Below are positions 1 through 10,698 of a stretch of DNA of 64,000 nt, in pieces; positions within the stretch are counted from its first letter, which is position 1; each line of letters starts with the position of its first letter. This stretch comes from Pogostemon cablin (Eukaryota; Streptophyta; Magnoliopsida; Lamiales; Lamiaceae). Below the pieces are notes generated by a model, which searched no databases, was not told where the DNA came from, and worked only from the letters and a program-made list of their open reading frames with translations. A program made the position numbers and the translations under genes. The stretch spans positions 18,407,117 to 18,471,116 of the forward strand of contig CM043009.1 in NCBI GenBank assembly GCA_023678885.1, given 5' to 3'.

Positions 1-686
1 CAAGAATAGTAGACTCATGACCTAACTCCTTGTATAAATTAGGGCTCTCCCCCATTATAAGACACAATCATCCATATCATCATGCACTACTTCATCTACT
101 AACCACATATATATATATATATAATCATAATATATTAAAAGTACAAAGAGTTTAGGAAAAATATTTTCTTCCAATTTTATCCTTTTACTATTTCTCTATT
201 TCCTCTTACAATCCTATTACTTATTTTAATAAATATTATTTTAACTGTTAAGTTTAAAATTTAGTAATTACTAATTAATCTATGTAAACTCTTCAAATTC
301 AATTCATTTCACCTTACCACTATCATTTATTTGCGTACTCTTAGAATTCTGAATTCCTTTGAACTTCCATTTTCAATATAAATATGTGGACTACGTCTCT
401 CCACCACATACACTCTCCAAGTAAGATTTTGGATTTTATGCTATATAAGTTTATTCATATGATTGGTTGCATGTGTTATTTCATGTTGAATTAATTAGCT
501 GTAATTTGAACGTTACATAGGTTTATTTACATTCTTCCGTGAGATCTTCATAAATTTAGGCATCTTCTTGGCTACATCTCCAATTATGTCTTTTCTGGAT
601 TACCAACACACATCAACTGGAAGATCATGCTTGTTGTGGGGATTATTCCATCTATATTTATAGTAGTTGGCCCTGTTTGATATCCT

Positions 687-842
687 TTACTCACCAAGGT
701 GATACTTAAAACCAATGATGATGTCAGCGAACTCATAGGCAAAGTTGGCAAAAATACAAGAAGCTGCACCGAATAAGGTATCGAAGAAGACGATAAAATC
801 ATTTTTTAGAGTAGTGATTGTGTTTTTCGTTGATGAACCCAT
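687..842 (-). CDS. Small hydrophobic protein candidate, 51 aa
   Basis: The frame encodes 51 residues starting MGSSTKN, with a hydrophobic centre (FFDTLFGAASCIFANFAYEF) and a charged end. The Met-Gly-Ser-Ser start would suit N-myristoylation. A TATA-like box (minus-strand TATATAAA, plus 903-910) lies about 60 bases upstream of the ATG, the expected spacing for a short leader. The last codons run into CTTGGTGAGT, a good splice-donor sequence, so this may be a first exon rather than a complete gene; I found no second exon toward position 1. I do not recognise the family. It could be a chance frame; a wrong call would not surprise me. Confidence 0.3.
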   Translation of the reverse strand: MGSSTKNTITTLKNDFIVFFDTLFGAASCIFANFAYEFADIIIGFKYHLGE

Positions 843-1168
843 GATGAGTTGTGTAATTTTTATTTTATTTTTATAATTTTATATTTCCTCTTTGACTCAC
901 GGTTTATATACCTTACATCATGAAATTATCACCCTTCAATACACAATTTATTATTAATTTAATTGAAAATTTTGAGCAAAAACTTAAAAACAATTAAAAT
1001 TCACATCGCATTAAAATTTTCTTATCATGCAAGAAAAAAAAAGCAATGTACAAGAGGAAAGGTAACTATCACTAAACATGATTTAGCAAAAAGTAATTAA
1101 TATATTACATTTATCAAAATAGTTACTTCTCTTAAAAAAATGTAAAATAGAAGACGTAACATGTAACG

Positions 1169-1875
1169 TAGAGATGTTAAACGGGCCAGCCCTAACCCAT
1201 TAGGGCTGGCCCTAATGGGTTTCGGGCTAATCGGGCTTCGGGCTAAATTGGGTCTGTTTAAACGGGTTATGAAAAGGTGAACCTAACCCTAACCCTAGCG
1301 GGCTACGGGTTAAACGGGCCGGGCTTGCGGGTTGTACGATAAAAAATATTTAAAAAATTATAAATTATAATTTATTATAAATAATATAAAAAATTCAAAA
1401 TTAACTAATACATTATTTAAAATTTGAGAGAATTAAGATTAATACATGCAAAATATTGTTAAAAGATATAAATTAAAAGAATTTGTGATAATTAAATTAA
1501 TCTTAATATATTTATTCAAGTATTATTTTATTTATTAGAGAAAATTTTGGGTTAGAGTAAGAAAAAAGATGAGAAAGAGATGAAAATTAAAAGATGGTGA
1601 GAGTTTGTCCAACGATGGGTTGGGAGTAGGGTGGGATTGGGTGGTTGATGTATAGATTATGGGTGTTCAAATTAATTAAACATAATGATAATAATAATTT
1701 CCAACCCTACGGGCCGGCCCGGTTAGCCTACGGGCCAACCCTATTAGCCCACGGGTTAATCGGTTCGTGCCAAAAAGCCGGATGTTAAACGGGCTCAAAT
1801 TTCTTGGCCCTAACCCTAATTTTTTTCGGGTTAATCGGTTCGGACCCACGGTTTACGGGCTTATTAACAACTCTA
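1169..1875. mobile_element. hAT-type non-autonomous transposon (707 bp)
   Basis: The ends are imperfect inverted repeats: TAGAGATGTTAAACGGGC at the left and TAGAGTTGTTAATAAGCCC read inward from the right. An exact 8-bp target duplication, ATGTAACG, sits at 1161-1168 and 1876-1883. Subterminal regions are full of ACGGGCC/GGCCCGT and CCCTAAC words in both orientations, as is usual for plant hAT MITEs. The centre is AT-rich and has no transposase frame. Confidence 0.85.
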
Positions 1876-2830
1876 ATGTAACGTGCGATAGGACGTTGTT
1901 ATAACTAGTATATATAAAATTAGAGAGAAATAAAATTTTCCACTTAACTCCCATATATGGAAAGAATTCTTGTGTTTTCTTCGTTCATGTTATCTCTTAA
2001 TATTATGTTTGATTAATATAACAATAACATTAAATACTCATTCTTCACATCAAAAACCAACTATCAACTAGTATTATTTTTCAAATGTAAGATATAACAT
2101 CACAAAATTGTCAACTCAAAAATAGATTGTGCTAAAAAAATAGGGTAAATTATATTGTGCACCCTAAGATAGGGTGCACCCACTTTAAAAAACATATACA
2201 AATATAAATAAAAACATATATTATTATGAATAAAAATATAAATAATTTAATTGTTAGTTTTTTTAATGAAAAACTTAGTGTAAAAAAAATATACAATTAT
2301 TAAGAAACACATACTCCCTCCGTCCTGTCCTTATGGTTACGTTTGTTTTTTGCACGTTGATTATTTAATATAGTATTTTAATGTATATTGAGGTGAGAGA
2401 AATAATATTTTAATATAAAATATGTATGTGTATTAGTGTGATGTGTGGGCCTATGGAGAGAGAAGTAATTAATTTGTGTGGGTCTCATATGCTGAAAAGG
2501 AAAATGTAACCATTAGGATGGGACGCCCAAAAAGAAAATATGCAACTATTAGAATGGGACGAAGGGAGTATACAAAATAGAATAGTATGTATACAAAATA
2601 GAATAAAAAGATACACATATGGGTCACCCTTGCACCCGGTGCACCTAATATCCACTCAAAAAAAAATTACATCCTCCAATTAATGTCCTAAATTTTGGAA
2701 ATAAAAAAAAAGGGTTTATGCATGCATGCGATGTCACCGAGCTGTATATCTTTATGAATTGAAGAATGATGAGGTCAGCATTCATAGCTGTCACTCACGC
2801 CTTCCTCACCACCCTCCCCCCTTCTTCTCC
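1876..2830. other. AT-rich intergenic stretch with MITEs
   Basis: No gene is seen. It contains a Stowaway-like MITE (2314-2568), bracketed by GTGCACC / GGTGCAC words at about 2158-2180 and 2622-2648. The same words bound short repeats near 11.1-11.2 kb and 62.65-62.82 kb, so a second small element probably surrounds or abuts the Stowaway copy. Confidence 0.5.
2314..2568. mobile_element. Stowaway-like MITE
   Basis: The left end is CTCCCTCCGTCC and the right end is GGGACGAAGGGAG, inverted to each other and flanked by TA on both sides (TA at 2312-2313 and 2569-2570). It has no coding capacity. Tc1/mariner-type miniature elements carry this terminus. Confidence 0.75.
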
Positions 2831-2834
2831 CCCA

Positions 2835-3076
2835 TATAAGGACACGCCCAACATTCACTACTCTCTACTTTCTTTATCTACACTACAATACACACAGTCT
2901 CTCTCCATCAAATCCCCAATTTTACAAAATTAATTTCATACTTATACATACATTAATCTCTTTTTAATTTGTGTTTTTAATTTCTCCACAGCATAATATA
3001 TACCAGAAGATCATATTGGCAGTCCAGAAAAACATGTATAGTTTCTGACTTTCTGAGATTTATTTCGTGGTTTTTG
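2835..3076 (+). promoter_or_regulatory. Candidate promoter and leader exon, possibly of the LRR kinase
   Basis: A TATA box (CATATAAGG, 2833-2841) follows a pyrimidine-rich stretch. It is followed by a CT/CA-rich leader typical of plant 5' UTRs (2870-2910). A donor-like junction TTTGAG/GTAACTT lies at about 3076-3077. No coding frame follows nearby. The next plus-strand gene is the receptor kinase, whose ATG (6973) sits one base after an acceptor-like TGTGCAG. I infer a leader exon spliced over about 3.9 kb to 6972. RNA evidence is lacking, and it could instead serve a non-coding transcript. Confidence 0.35.
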
Positions 3077-3964
3077 AGGTAACTTCATAATTGTACTTCC
3101 ATTAATTTACTAATTGTCATGACCCCCCAGATTCTAATATTAGGCAAGGATTTAATATTTAGAATTAGAGGCATCTATCATATATGTAATTTGCCAATTC
3201 TTTAATGTTTATGTTTATAAGTTAATTAATTAATAGCATTTCTTTGCTACCATCAGCAGGATATGTGCATTCGAATATGTGTATAAATAAAAGGTAGACT
3301 AATTAATAGGGATGAATGTATGACGTATTAACGAAAGATTGTGTACTTAAAGACTTGTACTTTTCTTTGGCTCATATATTTTTTTTTCAATTACTTTCTC
3401 AACATATTTTTTTAATTAATTTTCATAATTTTTAATTGGTTAAAAATTCTTTATAGTTAATTTTACTTATTATCATTTTTAATGTATAATTAAGTGTTAT
3501 TTTTGTTACTCCCCCTTTCACGGCAAAACAAATTAATTTTTTTAAGCAATATTTGTGTTAAGTTTCACAGTGAAATTATTTTAATTTTCTTTAAGTTATC
3601 ACTTTTAATAAATATATTATTATTTTTCATTAAAAATATTATCACTTTTCATTTATATTATGAATTGTTCATAAAATAGTTTAATGAACAGTTATCATTA
3701 TTCACCATTTAGTTATCACATCTCATTAAATATTATCACTTTTTATACATTCAGTATTATATATTTATCTTTTTTATTTTTTTGTGATCAATTTAAAAAA
3801 CATTCATTTCTTCTGTTGAAGTGGAGACCTCACACTTACAAATTAATACTGCAAAAAGTTTTACAAATGTCATCCTATTATTTTAAAAAGGATAATATGA
3901 TATAATTTAATATAGTAAGTAACATTATACATAAAATAAAATAATAATACTAGTCATTATTGTA

Positions 3965-4247
3965 CTCCATCCTCCATCCGTCTCATAAACAAATTCACAA
4001 TTTCTATTTTGGTTCGTCCCATAAACAAGTTCACACCCCCAAATAAGGAAATACATACAAATCAATAACATCACAATACACTTTAATTTCAAATTTGTCA
4101 CCCCTTTACAATTCACATAACTTACTTTATAATTTATTTATTACCTAAAAATACCACCAAACTATCCCTAAAAGTAAAGCAAAAATCAATTTTTTCTTAA
4201 ACTCCGTATCTACAGTAATCGGGAACTTGTCTTTGGGACGGAGGGAG
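3965..4247. mobile_element. Stowaway-like MITE
   Basis: The terminal repeats CTCCATCCTCCATCCG and GGGACGGAGGGAG are inverted relative to each other and flanked by TA (3963-3964 and 4248-4249). The interior repeats CATAAACAAGTTCAC-type subterminal motifs. It has no coding capacity. Confidence 0.7.
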
Positions 4248-4363
4248 TAATTAAAAAAGAAATCAATATCTTACCTCTAAATGAAAGAAGTACTTTAAGA
4301 TTTTTTAAGATTCTAGAATTATTTTTAGAATTTTAAATAATATTTATTAAATTAATTTTAATA

Positions 4364-4624
4364 CTCCCTCCATTCTAAACTCGTTGTTTTACTTTCCGTT
4401 TTTATCGTTTCGAAACTAATTGTCTTATTCCAAAAAAAGGAAACTTCACATCAACCAACAACCCCAAAAGTTTATTTTAATTAAAAAAATATCACTCCTA
4501 CCTAACACACATAACATACTTTATAATTTATTTAGTACCTAAAAATACCACAATACCCCTAAAAAGTCAATAAAATTAGTAAAAAAATAACTTTTCACAA
4601 AGACAGTGCGTTTGGGCCGGGGAG
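4364..4624. mobile_element. Stowaway-like MITE
   Basis: The left end CTCCCTCCATTC and right end GGGCCGGGGAG are imperfectly inverted and flanked by TA. It lies about 115 bp from another copy of the same superfamily, and the interiors share the TACTTTATAATTTATTTA motif. Confidence 0.65.
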
Positions 4625-4666
4625 TACTAAATACACACCAATTAAAAAGCTTGAAATTTTAATATG

Positions 4667-4695
4667 CACTCACCTCACCTCACCTCACCTCACCC
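4667..4695. repeat. (CACCT)n microsatellite
   Basis: About five tandem CACCT units follow one another immediately after a Stowaway copy. Confidence 0.8.
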
Positions 4696-4696
4696 T

Positions 4697-6060
4697 ACTT
4701 TTACATTAATACTCTCGGCATAATTGATATGATTGAATGGAATTATGTTTGAATGGAATGAACTAATGAATGGAATAGAGATAGGAAAGGAATGGACAAA
4801 AATAATTATTATCATGATTGGTATAGATTAGGAATAGATTAAGTAATAGAAATTAATTTGATTTAAATGTCATATTTATTATTTTATTTAAATTTTAAAT
4901 TGATTAAAGTTTCAATAAATTTTATATGTTTTAATAACTAAACTAAAAAAAATTATATTAAAGATAAAATAAATATATATTATTTAAATTTTAAATAAAA
5001 AATTATATGTAATCTAAAAATTATTATTTATATTTCTATTTAATATTACAATATATATAAATAATATATATATTAATATTACAATATATATATATATATA
5101 TTTAATTTAAAAATAACGACATTTAATTTTTATTTAAATTTTAAATAATTTAATATTTTTAATAAATTATTTAACATATTAAAAATTTTTAATATGAAAA
5201 TTATATGTTAAGGAAAAAGAAATTAATTATTTTTTAATTTTTATAAGTATATAAAATGAGATGTGATATAAAATAAAATTATAATTATTAATATATCTTA
5301 TGTTATATGAATAAAAATAAAAAAATAAATATAAATATTTGATTCCTTACCAGAATGTAATGGCTAAACCCATGGGGGTTGGCATGAATGGCGATTCCCT
5401 TGTTTGAAGGAATGCACATTCCTTATGGAATGAACATTCCTATAAACAAAACATACCAAACTTAGGAATGGATATATTGGGAATGATGATTACATTCCAA
5501 AACCATTCCTTCATACAAATCATGCCATTAAATCATATTTCACATTCATGTTCACAAGTAATTACACTGTTTCATACACCCACTTCAACTCCTATGATCA
5601 CCCATCGACCCATAACGAGGAGGAAAGAAAAAAAGAAGAAGATGAAGATGAGTCACCACCATTCGCATCAATTAATTACTCCACACCTAAATATTATTGT
5701 ATCAAGTGAAAAACCTTCATAGAGAGCAATTGATCCAAAAATGTTTAATGATGCTTTCAAACGTGAATTAGGGGCTACTTAGTTGGGGATAATGAGAGGA
5801 ATTGATGCTTGGTGGGTACAATGTGAATCAAAATTCTTAACTATTCTTCATTCTTCATTCTCATTATCATTAACTCCTTAGCTAATAATACGCATTGTCA
5901 TCCTGATGGACAAATTTCTACCAAGCGGTTCTTAGTTTTCCACTTTTATTTGAAGATATCTTCATTTTCATTTTATTATGTGAGTTGTTAAATTAATGTG
6001 TAATAACTCATTGGTTTAATGTTTAGTTGTTTAAATATAGTTGCATGAATTAATTAATTA
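4697..6060. other. AT-rich intergenic DNA with GGAATG-rich repeat
   Basis: No gene is seen. GGAATG/CATTCC words are dense at 4730-4800 and again in mixed orientation at 5345-5520, which suggests the ends of a PIF/Harbinger-like element around a very AT-rich core (4860-5330). The boundaries are not clear enough to call an element. The short frames at 5468-5722 show no recognisable family. Confidence 0.4.
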
Positions 6061-6779
6061 AAAAAAAAGCCACCACCTTTACCTTAACGGCAATTTAGTC
6101 CCAATCTTTAACCTTTGACATAAAAAATCACAACTTTTAGCTTTGTAGCAAATTACACCCAATAGTCAATCATCCTCAAGATTGACTGCTGAGTTGGCAA
6201 ATCGATGCCATGTAATCTTCTTCTCCGCCGTCGCCGCCTCGGGTTCTTTTCCTCCTCCGGCATCGTCTCTTCGTTCACGAAATCAAAAAAAGAAAAAAAA
6301 ATTGATAACCAAAAGTTAATGAGAGAAATGGCAGGTAGAGAGAGGGGGAGATGGACGTCTCGTTTTAATGATTCTCTTTTTGTGTTCGGAGAAGAATGGA
6401 TCGATAGGGAGAAGAAATGGTGAATTAAGACACATAGTGACACCTTGAGTGTGTGTTTCTTACACGCAAATTGGTAAAATTGTTGCCCGTGAATCAAATG
6501 CTAATTGTTTCTGGTCTTGCCGGAGAATGATTTGGCGTTCCATGAAAGAAAATGGGATTTTTATTAATTTTTTTTTTTACCGTGAATTTGCAGATAGAAA
6601 TGATGGGATCAATGCGACGCCGTTTTAATGTGTGGAAGGATTTGACTTTGCCAACTCAGCAGTCAAGGCAGGGTTTGACTTTGGGTCTTATTTGCGATAA
6701 GGATAAAAGGTTGTAATTTTTTTTTTTTTGCCAATTGTTAAAGGTTGGGATTAAATTTAAAGGTGGTGGTTTTTTATGC
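6061..6779. mobile_element. Long-TIR transposon, probably Mutator-like
   Basis: The left arm (from about 6063, AAAAGCCACCACCTTTACC) pairs with the reverse complement of the right arm (6779 backward, AAAACCACCACCTTTAAAT). Similarity continues inward to matching GACTGCTGAGTTGGCAAA segments at 6185-6202 and 6650-6668. The arms are therefore about 120-140 bp. The middle is GC-richer and holds overlapping short frames on both strands. I could not read a convincing target duplication. It lies less than 200 bp upstream of the receptor-kinase start, inside its suggested leader intron. Confidence 0.6.
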
Positions 6780-6972
6780 TATTAAATTGAACAAAATTTG
6801 TGTAGTAAATATGTTGGGTGTTCCTTGTTTGAAGGAACTAATTTTACAGTGTAACATTTACAATAGGATAAAAAAAAAAAAAAGAAGAAATGTGAAAAGT
6901 ATAGATTGTGATTAACTTTGTTGTCTGAATTTGTGAGGACTATAAATTAACATGTGCTAAATCATGTGCAGA

Positions 6973-9900
6973 ATGGGTCGACTCTGTTGCTTTCTCATCA
7001 CCATCACCATGCTTTTGAGCATTTGTTGTGGCAAAATGGAACTGCTGAAGGCTCTTAAAAACTCATCCATGGATACAAAACAAGCCTGGTTTAATCCACA
7101 GATTTCACCATGCAACTGGCCTGGTGTAAAATGTGACGACGATTTGATGGTAGTCGAAATACACATCTTTTGCTCACTTTCACCTCCCAATCTTCCTTTT
7201 CCGGCGCTCATTGCCGAATTTAAATCCCTCAAACGTCTCAACCTCACCCACTGTTCCCTCACCGGTGAGATTCCTCCAGATTTTTGGAACTTGGAAAACT
7301 TGGAGCTTCTTGATCTGAGTGGCAACCAGTTATCCGGGACGATCCCACCAGCCGTGGCTAAACTCAAACAGCTGAGTCGACTTGTTCTCGATGACAACAG
7401 CTTTTCAGGCAGCTTGCCTTCATCCATTGGTGAACTCATGGGGCTGAAGGAACTCTCTCTTCATTCCAATTCATTCTCTGGGAATCTCCCATTGGAAATT
7501 GGGAACTTACGACGAATGCAGTCTCTTGATATAAGCAACAACTTCTTCTCTGGAAGAATTCCTCCGAGTTTAGGCAATCTAACAGAGCTTCTGTTCTTCA
7601 CAGCTCGAGACAACATGTTTTCAGGGGTGTTGTGTCAAGAAATAGGTGGTCTGATAAAGCTTCGGATTCTTGATCTTGCATGGAATTCACTAACTAGGGT
7701 TGTACCATCTGCAATTGGAAATCTGAAAGATCTCACAGTTCTTGATTTCCAGAACTGTGGATTTGCTGGGAATGTTCCAGAAGAAGTTTCTAATCTAAGG
7801 AACTTGAGTTACTTAAATTTAGCAGATAATGATTTCAATGGAGAATTGCCTTCAAGTATGGGGAAGCTGCAGAATCTTGTTTATTTCATAGCTTCCAACT
7901 CTGGTTTAAAAGGAAGAATACCACTTCAACTAGGTAGATTGACTAAGCTCAAGATCATAGATCTCTCTTTCAATGGATTGGATGGCCCTTTACCCTACAC
8001 CCTATCCGGATTAACCTCCATCAACTCATTTCTCCTCGGATCGAATCAGTTATCGGGTCCGTTACCCTCATGGATTTCAAATTGGAAGCAAGTTCAATCC
8101 ATTGTGTTATCACAGAACTTGTTCACAGGGCCTTTGCCACCTCTCATATTGCCATCTCTCACCCATTTGGATGTCAGTGACAACATGCTTGAGGGTGAGT
8201 TATCTCCGGATATATGCAGTGGCTCCTCCTTTTTAACAAGCCTCGTTTTATCCCATAACAACTTCTCCGGGAGCATCAATGGCGTATTCGACGACTGTTT
8301 CGAGCTCACGAACCTGGTGCTGTCTGATAATAATATATCTGGTGAATTGCCTGCCTATTTTGGGGAGCTTCACCTAATTAGCCTCGAAGTGTCCAAGAAC
8401 AGGCTGTGGGGCGAGATCCCTGACCGGTTATGGCAGTCCAAAACACTCATGGAAATCACACTGAATGGTAATTTTCTTGAAGGCACGTTATCAAGTTCCG
8501 TTGCCAACCTCTCGACTCTCGAGAGGTTGCAGCTGGATAGTAATCTGTTGAGTGGGAGCATCCCTCCAAGCATTGGGAAGTTGAGAAATCTTACGAATTT
8601 ATCACTTCATGGGAATAGACTTACTGGAGATATACCAGCAAAGATTTTCGAGTGTTCGAAGCTGGTTTCTTTGGATTTGGGTGGAAATAGATTGACAGGT
8701 GAAATCCCGAAGTCGATTTCCAAGTTGAAGCTACTGGACAACTTGGTTCTTTCGTATAACGGGATATCTGGTGTCATACCTGAAGAGATATGCTCTAGCT
8801 TCCAGAAGGTTCCTTTACCAGATTCTGAATACATGCAGCATTATGGAATGCTTGATCTTTCTTACAATGAACTCGAAGGGCCTATTCCTCGTACGATCGA
8901 GAACTGCATTGTCGTGAAAGAGGTTCTGTTGCAGGGTAACAAGCTGAATGGGAGCATTCCTGATGAGATTTCATCATTGGCCAACCTCACTTTCATTGAT
9001 CTTTCTTTTAATTCGTTTTCGGGCTCTTTGGATACTCAGTTGCTCTCGTTGTTGAATCTTCAGGGTGTTATATTCTCACACAATCAATTTGAAGGTACTC
9101 TTGGAGACGATGTGTGGTCGACGCTGTCGAGTTTAGCAAAGCTGGATCTTTCTTACAACTGCTTCAGAGGATCTCTGCCTTCTTCTCTGTTGAGTGTCAA
9201 AAGCTTGACATATTTGGATGTGAGCATGAATTCTCTCTCAGGCTGTCTTTCTCTTGATTCATCCTCTCTCTTGGTTTTGAATGCTAGCAACAATAAGTTC
9301 AGTTGTAGGTTGGATGATTCCTTCTCCAATTTAGCTTCTCTGTCTGTGTTGGATATCCACAACAATGCATTCACTGGAAGCTTACCATCATCACTCTCTG
9401 GTCTTGCTTCCTTGACTTATCTTGATCTGTCTAGAAACAACTTTCGAGATTCTTTTCCTTGCAATATATGTACCATACAAGGCCTCACGTATAGCAACTT
9501 CTCTGCCAACAGTTTCACTGGAAAATCGCCCGATTCCTGCGTTGATAAACAGCCATGTATTCAGTTCCTGCCTAGACATGACTCCCACTCATCCAATGCT
9601 TCTATTATTGGTGTTGCTATGGGTGCAATGTTCATCTTTCTGATGTTGCTTATTGCTCTTCTGAGATATAATACTATGAAACAGGATGTCATAATACTTG
9701 GAAGAAGTGCAAAGGGTGAGGTTGGAATGACAAAAGAGCCCACATCCAGAGAGGTTCTTCTTGGGATAAAGAAAACGAAGGAACCCCTTAGCATTAATGT
9801 GGCCACTTTTGAGCACTCGTTGCTGAGGATCAAGGTTGCTGATATTTCATCAGCAACCGAGAACTTCAGCGCGAGTTACATCATCGGAGATGGAGGCTTT

Positions 9901-10698
9901 GGCACTGTGTATCGAGCGACGTTAGGCGGAGGGCGTACGATAGCAGTGAAACGCCTCAACGGAGGCCACTTGCACGGGGAAAGAGAGTTCATTGCTGAGA
10001 TGGAGACGATCGGAAAGGTGAAACATGAAAACTTGGTTCCATTGTTGGGCTACTGTGTTGTTGGAGATGAGAGATTCTTGATCTACAAGTACATGGAGAA
10101 TGGTAGTCTAGATTTGTGGCTGAGGAATCAAGGTGGTCACTCATCATCCTCACTTGATTGGAAAACTCGACTCAAGATCTGCATCGGATCAGCGCGTGGA
10201 CTCGCGTTTCTTCACCATGGTTTCATCCCCCACATCATTCACAGAGACATCAAGTCGAGCAACATACTGTTGGACCGAGGGTTTGAGCCAAGAGTGTCGG
10301 ATTTTGGGCTAGCACGGATAATAAGCGCATGCGAGAGTCATGTCTCGACCGCGCTTGCTGGCACGTTAGGTTACATACCGCCCGAGTATGGCCAGTCAAT
10401 GGTAGCCACAACTAAGGGAGACGTGTACAGCTTCGGAGTGGTGATGATGGAGCTCGTAACGGGACGAACACCAACGGGGCAAGAGGACGTCGAGGGGGGG
10501 AACTTGGTCGGGTGGGTAAGGTGGATGGTCGGAAATGGTCGGGAGAGCGAAGTAGTCGAGTCGTCGGGCGTGCCAAATACGTCCAAGGTTGAGATGTTGA
10601 AAGTGCTGTGGATTGCAAAGAGATGCACAACTGATGAGCCATGGATGAGGCCTACTATGTTTGAGGTTGTTAAACTGTTGAACAAGATTGGCTCCTGA
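6973..10698 (+). CDS. Leucine-rich-repeat receptor kinase, MSP1/EMS1-like
   Basis: The ATG at 6973 gives about 1,241 residues in one uninterrupted exon. It was chosen over 6964 because it begins a clean signal peptide (MGRLCCFLITITML) right after an acceptor-like GTGCAG. Domain order: signal peptide; Trp-containing N-cap with a PCNWPGVKC motif; more than 25 LRRs of the LxxLxLSxNxLSGxIP type; a Cys-containing C-cap; one membrane helix near residue 880 (IIGVAMGAMFIFLMLLIALL); then an intracellular kinase. The kinase has GDGGFG near 974, the ATP-binding Lys in AVKRL near 995, HRDIKSSNILL near 1092 and DFGLA near 1113, so it is an RD kinase that looks active. The pattern fits LRR class X receptors such as rice MSP1 and Arabidopsis EMS1, which sense TPD1-type peptides in anthers; several MSP1-like paralogues have no known ligand, so the exact ligand is not inferable. 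It is convergent with the S1-domain gene. Confidence 0.9.
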   Translation: MGRLCCFLITITMLLSICCGKMELLKALKNSSMDTKQAWFNPQISPCNWPGVKCDDDLMVVEIHIFCSLSPPNLPFPALIAEFKSLKRLNLTHCSLTGEIPPDFWNLENLELLDLSGNQLSGTIPPAVAKLKQLSRLVLDDNSFSGSLPSSIGELMGLKELSLHSNSFSGNLPLEIGNLRRMQSLDISNNFFSGRIPPSLGNLTELLFFTARDNMFSGVLCQEIGGLIKLRILDLAWNSLTRVVPSAIGNLKDLTVLDFQNCGFAGNVPEEVSNLRNLSYLNLADNDFNGELPSSMGKLQNLVYFIASNSGLKGRIPLQLGRLTKLKIIDLSFNGLDGPLPYTLSGLTSINSFLLGSNQLSGPLPSWISNWKQVQSIVLSQNLFTGPLPPLILPSLTHLDVSDNMLEGELSPDICSGSSFLTSLVLSHNNFSGSINGVFDDCFELTNLVLSDNNISGELPAYFGELHLISLEVSKNRLWGEIPDRLWQSKTLMEITLNGNFLEGTLSSSVANLSTLERLQLDSNLLSGSIPPSIGKLRNLTNLSLHGNRLTGDIPAKIFECSKLVSLDLGGNRLTGEIPKSISKLKLLDNLVLSYNGISGVIPEEICSSFQKVPLPDSEYMQHYGMLDLSYNELEGPIPRTIENCIVVKEVLLQGNKLNGSIPDEISSLANLTFIDLSFNSFSGSLDTQLLSLLNLQGVIFSHNQFEGTLGDDVWSTLSSLAKLDLSYNCFRGSLPSSLLSVKSLTYLDVSMNSLSGCLSLDSSSLLVLNASNNKFSCRLDDSFSNLASLSVLDIHNNAFTGSLPSSLSGLASLTYLDLSRNNFRDSFPCNICTIQGLTYSNFSANSFTGKSPDSCVDKQPCIQFLPRHDSHSSNASIIGVAMGAMFIFLMLLIALLRYNTMKQDVIILGRSAKGEVGMTKEPTSREVLLGIKKTKEPLSINVATFEHSLLRIKVADISSATENFSASYIIGDGGFGTVYRATLGGGRTIAVKRLNGGHLHGEREFIAEMETIGKVKHENLVPLLGYCVVGDERFLIYKYMENGSLDLWLRNQGGHSSSSLDWKTRLKICIGSARGLAFLHHGFIPHIIHRDIKSSNILLDRGFEPRVSDFGLARIISACESHVSTALAGTLGYIPPEYGQSMVATTKGDVYSFGVVMMELVTGRTPTGQEDVEGGNLVGWVRWMVGNGRESEVVESSGVPNTSKVEMLKVLWIAKRCTTDEPWMRPTMFEVVKLLNKIGS

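Noticed and set aside
6957..7439. 160-codon minus-strand frame opposite the kinase start
   Set aside because: It mirrors the leucine-rich repeat coding sequence and has no features of its own.
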